Origin: Acidimicrobiia bacterium
GTDB taxonomy: Bacteria; Actinomycetota; Acidimicrobiia; Spongiisociales; UBA5794
NCBI GenBank assembly: GCA_030618675.1
Contig: JAUXCV010000012.1
Location: 1-17,603 of the forward strand
Length of the DNA: 17,603 nucleotides
Direction: 5' to 3'
The translations under genes and the position numbers were made by a program. Positions 6,417 to 14,088 of the stretch are shown here, one piece after another. Position 1 is the stretch's first letter, and each line of letters begins with the position of its first letter. Under the pieces are notes generated by a model. That model ran no database searches. It was not told the origin of the DNA and worked only from the letters and a program-made list of their open reading frames with translations.

Positions 6417-8615
6417 ATGGCAGAGGCCATCGCACCCCAAGAGACGGTGAAGCCGCCGGAAGAGATGCTCGACGATCTGATAGCGATCGCCGTTAGGCAT
6501 CATCCGGGGACGGACGTCGACGCGATCAGGGAAGCCTATGCGGTGGCATCGAAGGCGCACTCCGGGCAGTTTCGACGGACCGGTGATCCATACATCGTTC
6601 ACCCGCTGGCTGTCGCTCAGATCCTGGCCACGTACGGACTGGACACGGCGACGATCGTCGCGGCCCTTCTGCACGACGTCGTCGAAGACACCGAGTTCTC
6701 ACTGGATGATCTTGAGCGCGAGTTCGGCTCCGAGGTGGCGCTCCTCGTCGATGGCGTGACGAAGCTCGACCGCATCAAGTTCTCGAGTCGAGAAGAACAG
6801 CAGGCAGCCACGATTCGCAAGATGGCCGTGGCGCTCGCCAAGGACATTCGAGTTCTGCTGATCAAGCTCGCGGACCGGACCCATAACATGCGGACGATCG
6901 ATCCGCTGCCGGAAGAGAAGCGAATACGGGTTGCCTCCGAGACGCTGGACATCTACGCGCCGCTCGCCCACCGGCTCGGTGTGCAAGAGATCAAGCACGA
7001 ACTCGAAGAGCGCAGTTTCGCCGCGCTCTATCCGGCGAGACGCGAACACCTCGTAGAGCAGATACAGCAGCGGGCACCGGAACGGGAAGCCTATCTCGAG
7101 GAGGTCATGGAGGAAGTGACCAGAGTCCTTCAGAACGCGCGCATCGACGCCACGATCACAGGTCGACCGAAGCTCGTGTACTCGATCTATCGAAAGATGA
7201 TCGATTCGGGTCTGGCGTTCGAAGAGATCCATGATCTGATCGGTATTCGCATCATCGTCCCGGAGGTTCGGGACTGCTATGCGGCACTCGGGCTGGTGCA
7301 CTCCATGTGGGCGCCGATCCAGGGGCGTTTCAAGGACTACATCGCCATGCCCAAGTTCAACCTCTACCAGTCGCTCCATACGACCGTGGTGGGGCCGGAT
7401 GGCAAGCCGCTTGAGGTGCAGATTCGCACGATGGAGATGCACGAACGCGCCGAGGCCGGGATCGCTGCCCATTGGCGCTACAAGGAGGGCGAAGATGAAT
7501 CCGAGATGCCACTTGTCGCGGACATCAACTTCCTCCAGGACGCGACCGCCGATGCCGGTGAGTTCCTCGAAGCACTGAAGCTGGATCTGTATCAGGATGA
7601 GGTGTTCGCCCTGACACCGAAGGGCGCGGTGCTCACCCTGTCCCGTGGGGCGACGCCGGTCGATTTCGCCTACCGCATTCACACCGACGTTGGGCATCGA
7701 TGCGTTGGAGCCAAGGTCAATGGGCGCCTCGTGCCGTTGGCGACGGAGTTGGAGTCGGGCGACATCGTCGAGATCATCACGTCGAAGTCGGAGGATGCGC
7801 ATCCCAGTAGGGATTGGCTCGAGTTCGTCACTTCGTCGCGGGCTGCAGCGAAGATCCGACAGTGGTTCGTGAAGCAGCGCCGCGAAACGGCACTGGCGGA
7901 CGGGCGCGACGAGGTTACGAAGGAGCTTCGGCGGCGCTCGATGGCTCTCTCGGGCCACGACGAGGAACTGCTCGGAGTTGCGGCGGAGTTGGGGTTCAGC
8001 GATCTGGAACATCTCTACGGATCGGTCGGCGAAGGACGGGTGAGCGCGAAGACCGTCGTCGGGCGCCTTGAGCGGAGGATCGCACCGGATGAAGAGGACG
8101 AGACCGATGAGATTCTCGATCGCTTGGTCGCTCCCGAACGGCGGCGGGCGCGCCCGATCAGCGGCGTCATCGTGGAAGGTCTCGACGATGTGCTCGTCAA
8201 CCTGGCTCGATGCTGCGGACCGGTACCGGGCGATCCCATCATGGGGTTCGTCACGGTGGGGCGCGGCGTCTCCGTGCACAGGACCGACTGCGCGAACATC
8301 GGAGCGTTGGAAGAGCAACCCGAGCGGCTCATCGAGGTGGCATGGGCGCCCAACCAGTCCGAGTCGTTCTTCGTCTGGATACAGGTCGAGGCGCTCGACC
8401 GGCCCCGCCTGCTGCGGGATGTGACAGCGGTGCTTTCGGACCACGGCGCGAACATCCACACGTCGTCGTCGGTGGCGGGTCGTGACCGCGTCGCGTTCCT
8501 GCGATACGAGGTTGAACTCTCCGACCCAGCGCAGCTCGAGCGGGTACTCGCGGATCTGCGCGATGTCGGCGGCGTGTACGAGGCATATCGGCTTGTCCCG
8601 GGAGGTGGACGATGA
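6417..8615 (+). CDS. relA: Bifunctional (p)ppGpp synthetase/hydrolase, Rel family
   Basis: This enzyme makes and degrades the alarmone (p)ppGpp. The 732 residues hold the full long-Rel architecture. The HD hydrolase domain keeps Arg53, His62 and the His86-Asp87 pair in H-D-V-V-E-D-T, so hydrolysis should be intact. The synthetase domain has G-R-P-K-L-V-Y-S-I-Y and Arg304-Phe-Lys-Asp307, the R-x-K-D form of bifunctional Rel rather than the E-x-D-D of monofunctional RelA. The E-V-Q-I-R-T and A-H-W-R-Y-K-E motifs follow. A TGS domain starts near 394, the Cys-Cys zinc-finger segment A-R-C-C-G-P-V-P-G-D near 597, and a C-terminal ACT domain near 655. The start at 6417 lacks a ribosome site. The end overlaps the MBL gene in ATGA. 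Naming varies between rel, relA and spoT in this phylum. Confidence 0.96.
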   Translation: MAEAIAPQETVKPPEEMLDDLIAIAVRHHPGTDVDAIREAYAVASKAHSGQFRRTGDPYIVHPLAVAQILATYGLDTATIVAALLHDVVEDTEFSLDDLEREFGSEVALLVDGVTKLDRIKFSSREEQQAATIRKMAVALAKDIRVLLIKLADRTHNMRTIDPLPEEKRIRVASETLDIYAPLAHRLGVQEIKHELEERSFAALYPARREHLVEQIQQRAPEREAYLEEVMEEVTRVLQNARIDATITGRPKLVYSIYRKMIDSGLAFEEIHDLIGIRIIVPEVRDCYAALGLVHSMWAPIQGRFKDYIAMPKFNLYQSLHTTVVGPDGKPLEVQIRTMEMHERAEAGIAAHWRYKEGEDESEMPLVADINFLQDATADAGEFLEALKLDLYQDEVFALTPKGAVLTLSRGATPVDFAYRIHTDVGHRCVGAKVNGRLVPLATELESGDIVEIITSKSEDAHPSRDWLEFVTSSRAAAKIRQWFVKQRRETALADGRDEVTKELRRRSMALSGHDEELLGVAAELGFSDLEHLYGSVGEGRVSAKTVVGRLERRIAPDEEDETDEILDRLVAPERRRARPISGVIVEGLDDVLVNLARCCGPVPGDPIMGFVTVGRGVSVHRTDCANIGALEEQPERLIEVAWAPNQSESFFVWIQVEALDRPRLLRDVTAVLSDHGANIHTSSSVAGRDRVAFLRYEVELSDPAQLERVLADLRDVGGVYEAYRLVPGGGR

Positions 8616-9271
8616 TCCTGACATCGGCTGAGCTATGGGCGGCGGCCACGAACTGCTACGTCATCGCTCCGGAGAAGGGTGGACCTGCCGTCATCGTCGA
8701 CGCGCCACCCGACGTCGACGCCGTCGTCCGGCTGTTGACTCAGCATGACCTCATCCCGGCGGCGCTGCTGGTCACCCACGGTCACGTGGACCATGCCGGG
8801 GGCGCCGGAGGAGTCGTTCATCGCACCGGAGTCAGCGCCTTTCTTCATCCGGACGACGATTTCCTGGCATCCGACCCGATGGGGCAGATCAGGTCCCTCT
8901 TCGGCTTCGTGCCGTCGGGCGCCGAGGAGTTCGCACCCCCTGAACGGTTCGAGGATCTCACGCACGGCCAACGACTCGATCTCGCCGGATTCGATTTCGA
9001 AGTGCGCCATACCCCTGGACATACGCCGGGACACTGCATCTTCGTAGTGGAGAGCGAGGGCATCGTGTTCTCGGGTGATCAGCTCTTTGCCGGTTCCGTG
9101 GGACGCACCGACTTCTCCTACGGGAGTTGGGAGGATCTCATGGAATCGATGCGCACACAGGTGATGACTCTTCCGGACGACATGCGGGTCCTCCCGGGGC
9201 ACGGTCCGGAAACGACGATCAGACGTGAGCGCCGGGCGAACCCGTTCATCCTGGAGTGGCTCGACACCTAG
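8612..9271 (+). CDS. MBL-fold metallo-hydrolase, glyoxalase-II-like
   Basis: The 219-residue product is a metallo-beta-lactamase-fold enzyme with all metal ligands in place: T-H-G-H-V-D-H (His56, His58, Asp60, His61), His133 in H-T-P-G-H-T-P-G-H, Asp156 in S-G-D-Q-L-F, and His197 in L-P-G-H-G. The G-S-V-G-R-T-D-F segment and the final E-R-x-x-N-P-F are typical of the hydroxyacylglutathione-hydrolase-like group. Because actinobacteria generally lack glutathione, the real substrate may be another thioester (inference). M. tuberculosis keeps a homologous gene (Rv2581c) between relA and hisS, so this position is conserved. The ATG overlaps the rel stop by 4 bp, with GGAGG 6 nt upstream. Family confident, substrate unknown. 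Confidence 0.9.
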   Translation: MILTSAELWAAATNCYVIAPEKGGPAVIVDAPPDVDAVVRLLTQHDLIPAALLVTHGHVDHAGGAGGVVHRTGVSAFLHPDDDFLASDPMGQIRSLFGFVPSGAEEFAPPERFEDLTHGQRLDLAGFDFEVRHTPGHTPGHCIFVVESEGIVFSGDQLFAGSVGRTDFSYGSWEDLMESMRTQVMTLPDDMRVLPGHGPETTIRRERRANPFILEWLDT

Positions 9272-9275
9272 ACCT

Positions 9276-9345
9276 CATACCCAGGGTTGGCAGCACTCCA
9301 TATGGTGCCGGCAGCCCGCGGTACGCGAACCCTGCGTTCGCAGCG
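9276..9345. repeat. Dispersed intergenic repeat, copy A
   Basis: The element begins five bases after the MBL stop. It has imperfect inverted ends: ACCCAGGGTTGG at 9279-9290 and CGAACCCTGCGT at 9326-9337 pair at 10 of 12 positions. The core contains ATATGGTGCCG followed by a CAGCCC block. An ungapped stretch of about 40 bp matches, at about 33 positions, the reverse complement of the gap after rarA (13712-13793). The right end also forms a small hairpin, GCGAAC-CCTGC-GTTCGC (9325-9341). There is no coding capacity or transposase. It could be a miniature mobile element, a REP-like sequence or a transcription-end structure. Confidence 0.6.
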
Positions 9346-9349
9346 TTAC

Positions 9350-9355
9350 TACCCT
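9350..9355 (+). promoter_or_regulatory. Possible -10 box (TACCCT) upstream of hisS
   Basis: TACCCT fits TANNNT and ends 27 nt before the hisS ATG, predicting a short leader of about 20 nt that includes a GGAGGG site. It lies just after repeat copy A. No clear -35 is present. Confidence 0.3.
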
Positions 9356-9382
9356 TGCCGTTCTTCCGATGACCGGAGGGTC

Positions 9383-10612
9383 ATGACCTATCGCGCGCCC
9401 AAGGGCACCGACGATGTCCTCCCACCCGACTCTGCCGTCTGGGTGGAGGCGGAGCGCGCGTTCCTCGACCTGGCCGAACGGTACGGATATGGCCTCGTGC
9501 TCACACCACTGTTCGAATCGACCGATCTCTTCTCGCGGGGAATCGGCGAGGACACCGAGGTCGTCGAGAAGCAGATGTACACCTTCGCCGACAAGGGCGG
9601 TCGGTCGGTTACGTTGCGGCCCGAAGCCACCGCATCGGTCGTGCGCGCGGTCATCCAGGCCGGCGGTGTCATCGGGACGTTCAAGGGTTCGTACTGGGGG
9701 CCGATGTTCCGCTACGAACGCCCTCAGAAGGGCCGGCGACGTCAGTTCTCTCAGGCCGGAATCGAGTACCTGGGGGAGGAGGCGCCGGGCGCCGACGTCG
9801 AGGTCATCGAGTTCGGGTACCGCTATCTACAGGCGCTCGGCGTGCCGGACGTCGAGGTGCAACTCAACAGCATCGGGGATGCTCGCGACCGGGCCGTTTA
9901 CCGATCCGAGCTGATCGCGTTCCTCGAAACCCGCCGTGCCGACCTCTCCGAAGACGCGGTGAGTCGAATCTACGAGAACCCGATGCGGGTGCTCGATTCG
10001 AAAGCAGACGCCGCCGCCGTCGCTGATGCACCTACGCCGCTCGAGCACCTGTCGACGGAGACCGCCGAACACTTCGCCGCTATCAGGGATGGTCTTGAGG
10101 CCGCTGACATCCCGTATCGGATCGTCCCGACCCTTGTTCGGGGACTCGACTACTACAACCGGACCGTCTGGGAATACGTGCCGCTCGGTTTCGACGCGGC
10201 TCAGAGTTCCGTCGGGGGAGGTGGTCGCTACGATGCGCTCTTCGAGATGCTCGGTGGCAAGCCGACTGCGGCGGTCGGCCTGGCCATGGGCCTCGATCGT
10301 ATTCTCCTGGCCCGGGAACTGAGCGATCCCACTCCGGCGCTCGACGCGTTCGTTGTCGTGGCGGACCCGGAGCGCCGGTCCGATGCAACCGCGTTGGTCC
10401 GACGGCTTCGTGATGCTGGGCTTCGGAGCGATATGACGGTCGGCGATCGATCAGTCAAAGCACAGTTCAAGATGGCTGATAGAGCGGGAGCAGCCAACGC
10501 CCTCGTCGTCGGCGAGGAATGGGACGAAGGTCGCGTCACCGCGCGCGATCTCGGGACCGGCGTACAAGATCTGGTTGCCGTAGAGGAGATCGAGACATGG
10601 CTCGGACAATGA
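9383..10612 (+). CDS. hisS: Histidine--tRNA ligase
   Basis: HisRS charges tRNA-His. The product from 9383 is 409 residues, normal for bacterial HisRS. Class II motifs are present: the R-P-E-A-T-A-S-V segment from Arg79, F-R-Y-E-R-P-Q-K-G-R-R-R-Q-F (motif 2 region), the histidine-specific L-V-R-G-L-D-Y-Y at 251-258, and G-L-A-M-G-L-D-R-I (motif 3). Q-F-S-Q replaces the frequent Q-F-H-Q. A C-terminal anticodon-binding domain follows from about residue 325. The start M-T-Y-R-A-P-K-G-T-D-D matches the family. An in-frame ATG at 9287 would translate the intergenic repeat and adds only unconserved residues. GGAGGG sits only 2 nt from the ATG, unusually close. The end overlaps aspS. Confidence 0.95.
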   Translation: MTYRAPKGTDDVLPPDSAVWVEAERAFLDLAERYGYGLVLTPLFESTDLFSRGIGEDTEVVEKQMYTFADKGGRSVTLRPEATASVVRAVIQAGGVIGTFKGSYWGPMFRYERPQKGRRRQFSQAGIEYLGEEAPGADVEVIEFGYRYLQALGVPDVEVQLNSIGDARDRAVYRSELIAFLETRRADLSEDAVSRIYENPMRVLDSKADAAAVADAPTPLEHLSTETAEHFAAIRDGLEAADIPYRIVPTLVRGLDYYNRTVWEYVPLGFDAAQSSVGGGGRYDALFEMLGGKPTAAVGLAMGLDRILLARELSDPTPALDAFVVVADPERRSDATALVRRLRDAGLRSDMTVGDRSVKAQFKMADRAGAANALVVGEEWDEGRVTARDLGTGVQDLVAVEEIETWLGQ

Positions 10613-12387
10613 AGACCCACGGCGCCGGGACACTGCGAGCCGCTGATGTGGGGAGCGAGGTCACCCTCGCCGGTTGGGTCGGGCGTCGCCGCGACCACGG
10701 AGGTGTGATCTTCGTCGATCTCCGGGATGCGAGCGGGATCGTCCAGGTCGTGCTCAACCCCGAGGAGGCTCCGGCATCCGAGCAGGAGTTGAGCAGCCTT
10801 CGTATGGAGTTCTGCATCTCGATCACGGGAACGGTCCGCCTGCGACCGGGGGACATGGCGAATCCGGATCTGCCGACCGGCGACGTCGAGGTGGCCGTGG
10901 ATGCGATGACCGTGCTCAGCCCGTCGGAGACGTTGCCGTTCCAGATCAACGACCGGATCGAGGTTGATGAAGCGAGGCGACTCCAGTACCGCTACCTCGA
11001 TCTTCGTAGACCATCGATGACCGAGAACCTCCGCGCCCGCTCCAGGACCATCCGGGCGATGCGTGACGTGATGGACGCTCTTGGATTCATGGAGATCGAG
11101 ACCCCGACGCTCATCGCCTCGACTCCAGAAGGTGCTCGCGATATGCTCGTTCCGTCGCGGCTCCGCAAAGGGAACTTCTACGCACTGCCGCAATCTCCAC
11201 AGTTGTTCAAACAACTACTGATGATCGGTGGTGTCGAGCGGTACTACCAGATCGCCCGCTGCTACCGGGATGAGGACCTGCGGGCGGATCGCCAGCTCGA
11301 GTTCACACAACTGGATTTCGAGGGGTCATTCTGGGGGCAGGAAGACGTGCTCGACACGCTCGAATCTGTATCGATCAAGGTGACGAAGGAACTCCGCGGC
11401 GTCGATCTCGATCGACCGTTCCCGCGGCTCACATGGCATGAAGCCATGGAACGATACGGAACCGACAAACCGGATATCCGGTTCGGCATGGAGATCGTGG
11501 ACCTGAGTGAAACCTTCGGCGCCACCGGATTCAAAGCGTTCTCGGGCGTCCTGGCATCCGGCGGCTCGATCCGGGGTATCAACGCGGGACCACTCGGGCT
11601 CTCCCGATCGGGCCTTGACGGTCTCTCCTCCCGGGCTCAGGAACTCGGAGCGAAGGGACTGGTCTGGATGGTCACTGAGGAGGCCGGAGGGTTCCGCTCC
11701 CCGGTCGCCAAGTTCCTGTCCGCCGGCGAACTGGACGGCATCGGCGCTGCTCTGGGTGCGAAGCCCGGCGATGTGCTGCTCCTTGTGGCCGACGAGATGC
11801 GCACGGTGCTGGAGATACTCGGTCAGATTCGCCTCGAAGTGGGTCAGCCGGACGGACACGACGAACTGGCCTACCTCTTCGTCGTGGACTTCCCCGTGTT
11901 CGAACGGAACGAGGACGGCGATTTCGTTGCGCTCCACCACCCGTTCACTGCACCGGTTGACGTTCGTGAGATGAGCGAGGACCCGGGGCACGCTATCTCG
12001 AAAGCGTACGACCTCGTGCTGAACGGTTCTGAGCTTGGGTCCGGAAGCGTCAGGATCCATGACCCGGCGGTGCAGGCGAAGGTCTTCGAGACTCTCGGTA
12101 TCTCCGATGAGGATGCCGAGCGCCGCTTCGGTTGGTTCTTGGAGGCGCTCCGGTACGGCACGCCGCCACATGCCGGTTTCGCCATCGGGATCGATCGACT
12201 TGTAGCGATTCTCCAGAACGCGCCGAACATCCGTGAGGTCATCCCGTTCCCGAAGACGCAGAGCGGCGGCGACCCGTTGACGGGATCCCCGGCGCGGGTG
12301 GAGGATGATCAACTTCGCGAACTCGGAATCGAACCGCGACCCGAAGTGAAGGCCGAGTGGGCCGCCGGTGAGGAGGCAGGTGACTGA
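10597..12387 (+). CDS. aspS: Aspartate--tRNA ligase (bacterial type), possibly non-discriminating
   Basis: AspRS charges tRNA-Asp, and in non-discriminating forms also tRNA-Asn. The 596-residue length and order are bacterial: an N-terminal OB-fold anticodon domain (G-W-V-G-R-R-R-D), the catalytic core with Q-S-P-Q-L-F-K-Q and Arg224-Asp-Glu-Asp (motif 2), the GAD insertion, and motif 3 G-F-A-I-G-I-D-R-L around 527-535. R-R-R-D is followed by His34. At this position His is associated with relaxed tRNA specificity in the Pseudomonas aeruginosa enzyme, whereas discriminating enzymes have Leu. ATG 10597 is preferred because GAGGAG lies 8 nt upstream. ATG 10609, which overlaps the hisS stop in ATGA, is the alternative and costs four residues. 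Confidence 0.95.
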   Translation: MARTMKTHGAGTLRAADVGSEVTLAGWVGRRRDHGGVIFVDLRDASGIVQVVLNPEEAPASEQELSSLRMEFCISITGTVRLRPGDMANPDLPTGDVEVAVDAMTVLSPSETLPFQINDRIEVDEARRLQYRYLDLRRPSMTENLRARSRTIRAMRDVMDALGFMEIETPTLIASTPEGARDMLVPSRLRKGNFYALPQSPQLFKQLLMIGGVERYYQIARCYRDEDLRADRQLEFTQLDFEGSFWGQEDVLDTLESVSIKVTKELRGVDLDRPFPRLTWHEAMERYGTDKPDIRFGMEIVDLSETFGATGFKAFSGVLASGGSIRGINAGPLGLSRSGLDGLSSRAQELGAKGLVWMVTEEAGGFRSPVAKFLSAGELDGIGAALGAKPGDVLLLVADEMRTVLEILGQIRLEVGQPDGHDELAYLFVVDFPVFERNEDGDFVALHHPFTAPVDVREMSEDPGHAISKAYDLVLNGSELGSGSVRIHDPAVQAKVFETLGISDEDAERRFGWFLEALRYGTPPHAGFAIGIDRLVAILQNAPNIREVIPFPKTQSGGDPLTGSPARVEDDQLRELGIEPRPEVKAEWAAGEEAGD

Positions 12388-13711
12388 GCCCGATCTGTTC
12401 TCCGACCAGCGAGCCGAGCGACGTCGCGCCAGTGCACCGCTCGCAGCCCGGATGCGTCCGGCGAGTCTCGACGAGGTCGTCGGACAGCAGGGCTTGCTCG
12501 CTCCGGGGGCAGCGTTCCGAACGATGGTGGAGGCGGGTCGCCCCGTCTCGATGATCCTGTGGGGACCACCCGGCTCCGGCAAGACAACGCTCGCCCGCCT
12601 TGTCGCTGTGAACAGCGCTGCCCGGTTCGACCAGCTCTCGGCAACGTCCGCCGGTGTGAAGGACGTTCGAGAGGTGCTCGCGGCAGCGACGCGGCGCGTC
12701 GAGAATGGGGACGGGCGGACCGTGCTCTTCCTCGACGAGATCCATCGTTTCAACAAGGCGCAGCAGGACGCCTTGCTCCCCGGCGTGGAGGAAGGGATCA
12801 TCATCCTCGTCGGTGCGACGACCGAGAATCCGTTCTTCGAGGTCAATTCGCCGCTGATCAGTCGATCAACCGTGTTCCGCACGGAGGAACTCGCACCGGA
12901 CGAAGTGGTCGATCTCATCCGGCGCGCCATGTCGGATCCAGTGCGGGGTATCCCGGGGGCAGAGATCGATGACGAGGCTCTCGAGGATCTCGCCAACCGT
13001 GTCGGCGGCGACGCTCGACTGGCATTGAACGCTTTCGAACTCGCCGTCACAATCGCTGCGGGCCGTGACAAGACGGAGGTCGGACTCGAGGAGGTCGGTG
13101 AGGCCCTTCAACGAAGGGTGATCCGCTACGACAAGGGTGGCGACCGGCACTACGACGTGATCTCCGCGTTCATCAAGAGCGTCCGTGGGTCCGACGTCGA
13201 CGGTGCTCTCTACTGGCTGCACACCATGATCGAAGCGGGTGAGGATCCCAAGTTCATCGGTCGACGCCTCGTGATCCTCGCCTCGGAAGACATCGGTCTT
13301 GCCGACCACAGGGCGCTCGGCATCGCGATCGACGCGTTCCGGGCGGTCGAAGTGATCGGACTCCCGGAGGGTGCGTATGCCCTCACTCATGCCACGGTGT
13401 ATCTGACGAGCGCGGCGAAGTCGAACTCGCTGGCGAAGGCGATCGGCGCGGCCAGAGAAGCGGTTGAGCGCACGCCGGGCGCCAACGTTCCGATGCATCT
13501 GCGTTCGGCGGCAACGGCGGGTCAGCGGTCGATGGGACACGGCAGGGACTACGACTACCCCCACGATGATGTGCTCGGCGTCGTGCCGCAGCAGTACCTT
13601 CCGGACGAGGCAACCGGGGCGATCCTGTACCAGCCTGGCGACCACGGTGAGGAGTCCGAACTCGCCGAGCGTCTCGCTCGCATCGACAGAATCCTCGGAA
13701 AGAACCGCTAG
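12380..13711 (+). CDS. rarA: Replication-associated recombination protein A, AAA+ ATPase (RarA/MgsA)
   Basis: RarA is a clamp-loader-like AAA+ ATPase acting at stalled replication forks. The 443-residue product has Walker A G-P-P-G-S-G-K-T at 62-69, Walker B L-F-L-D-E-I-H at 116-122, the sensor segment G-A-T-T-E-N-P-F-F-E-V-N, and S-R-S. The diagnostic C-terminal tetramerisation region follows (Y-D-K-G-G-D-R-H-Y-D-V-I-S-A-F-I-K-S, then L-A-S-E-D-I-G-L-A-D). The GTG at 12380 follows AGGAGG (12371-12376) at short spacing and overlaps aspS by 8 bp. An in-frame GTG at 12368 lies before the ribosome site and is less likely. M. tuberculosis Rv2559c occupies a comparable place between aspS and alaS. 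Confidence 0.95.
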   Translation: MTEPDLFSDQRAERRRASAPLAARMRPASLDEVVGQQGLLAPGAAFRTMVEAGRPVSMILWGPPGSGKTTLARLVAVNSAARFDQLSATSAGVKDVREVLAAATRRVENGDGRTVLFLDEIHRFNKAQQDALLPGVEEGIIILVGATTENPFFEVNSPLISRSTVFRTEELAPDEVVDLIRRAMSDPVRGIPGAEIDDEALEDLANRVGGDARLALNAFELAVTIAAGRDKTEVGLEEVGEALQRRVIRYDKGGDRHYDVISAFIKSVRGSDVDGALYWLHTMIEAGEDPKFIGRRLVILASEDIGLADHRALGIAIDAFRAVEVIGLPEGAYALTHATVYLTSAAKSNSLAKAIGAAREAVERTPGANVPMHLRSAATAGQRSMGHGRDYDYPHDDVLGVVPQQYLPDEATGAILYQPGDHGEESELAERLARIDRILGKNR

Positions 13712-13793
13712 GGCCGCGAACCCAGGGTATGTGGCGTGTTTCGTTCTGTGGGCTGTCGGCACCATATAGGCGGCCGCGAACCCTGGGTACGCG
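13712..13793. repeat. Dispersed intergenic repeat, copy B (opposite orientation to copy A)
   Basis: Directly after the rarA stop, 20-bp ends reading GGCCGCGAACCC[A/T]GGGTA[T/C]G occur at 13712-13731 and 13772-13791, exactly 60 bp apart with two mismatches. The near-palindromic ACCC[A/T]GGGT centre makes the ends pair in either sense. Read on the minus strand, the right end plus the core (TATATGGTGCCGACAGCCC) matches copy A at 9278-9317 without gaps at about 33 of 40 positions. The gap encodes no supported protein. Confidence 0.6.
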
Positions 13794-13816
13794 GGCTTTG
13801 GGGGAGCGGGGAGCAC

Positions 13817-13822
13817 TAGCCT
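13817..13822 (+). promoter_or_regulatory. Candidate -10 box (TAGCCT) for the small DUF6167-like gene
   Basis: TAGCCT fits TANNNT and ends 8 nt before the ATG at 13831. The intervening bases (TCCCGACC) contain no ribosome site, consistent with a leaderless transcript. Confidence 0.38.
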
Positions 13823-13830
13823 TCCCGACC

Positions 13831-14076
13831 ATGTTCACCCGACTGAAGTGGTTCGCCGCAGGCTCCGTCGCCACGATCGGCGCCGGCGCCTATCTAGGTG
13901 CCAAAGTGAAACAGGCAAGGGAGCGGATCACGCCCGAGACCATGGCGCGGGCGGGAGTCTCCACCGCCGCCGGCATGATGGGTGCCGTGGGCAGGCGCAT
14001 GCAGCGCGGGCGTGTGGTCGTTGAGACCGAGACATTGGTGGAAGAACTCGGGAACGTGGAACCAGGGTCTGGCTAA
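13831..14076 (+). CDS. Small membrane protein, DUF6167-like
   Basis: The 81-residue product starts M-F-T-R-L-K-W-F-A-A-G, has one membrane segment at about residues 7-26, then a basic patch (K-V-K-Q-A-R-E-R) and I-T-P-E-T-M-A. A polar, charged tail follows. The M-F-x-R-x-x-W-F-x-x-G opening, the single helix and the (L/I)-T-P-E motif resemble the DUF6167 family found just upstream of alaS in Streptomyces and relatives. This recollection is not backed by a search. Function is unknown. The cytoplasmic tail after the helix suggests a membrane-anchored accessory protein (inference). It has its own candidate promoter, and the alaS candidate -10 box overlaps its TAA stop. Confidence 0.72.
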   Translation: MFTRLKWFAAGSVATIGAGAYLGAKVKQARERITPETMARAGVSTAAGMMGAVGRRMQRGRVVVETETLVEELGNVEPGSG

Positions 14077-14079
14077 CCT
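14074..14079 (+). promoter_or_regulatory. Candidate -10 box (TAACCT) for leaderless alaS, overlapping the upstream stop codon
   Basis: TAACCT includes the TAA stop of the small upstream gene and ends 9 nt before the alaS ATG. The bases between (CCCGCTCCC) have no purine-rich ribosome site. The layout closely parallels queA, whose start is also preceded by a C-rich run and followed by GGACACC. Confidence 0.36.
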
Positions 14080-14088
14080 CCCGCTCCC

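Noticed and set aside
5232..6674. 480-codon minus-strand open frame opposite secF and the start of rel
   Set aside because: Antisense shadow with highly biased composition (Arg, Asp, His). secF motifs are intact on the plus strand.
6699..8624. 641-codon minus-strand open frame opposite rel
   Set aside because: Shadow of the rel reading frame. The product has no motif and the plus-strand protein is fully conserved.
9287..9382. Longer N-terminus for hisS
   Set aside because: The added 32 residues come from repeat copy A and precede a ribosome site placed for 9383. HisRS normally begins close to the R-A-P-K-G-T-D-D segment.
10519..10596. Longer N-terminus for aspS
   Set aside because: It would overlap hisS by over 90 bp with an Arg-rich, unconserved extension. 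A good ribosome site supports 10597.
11326..13071. Very long minus-strand open frame (581 codons) opposite aspS and rarA
   Set aside because: It lies antisense to two intact, unmistakable genes. Its product is Arg/Ser-rich with no family signature, as expected from GC-rich codon bias.
13729..13830. Extended start for the small protein before alaS
   Set aside because: The extension reads through repeat copy B. The conserved-looking M-F-T-R-L-K-W-F start is at 13831.
14053..14072. A third copy of the intergenic repeat (AACCAGGGTCTGG)
   Set aside because: Only about eight bases resemble the repeat end, it lies within the coding region of the small gene, and the core is absent.
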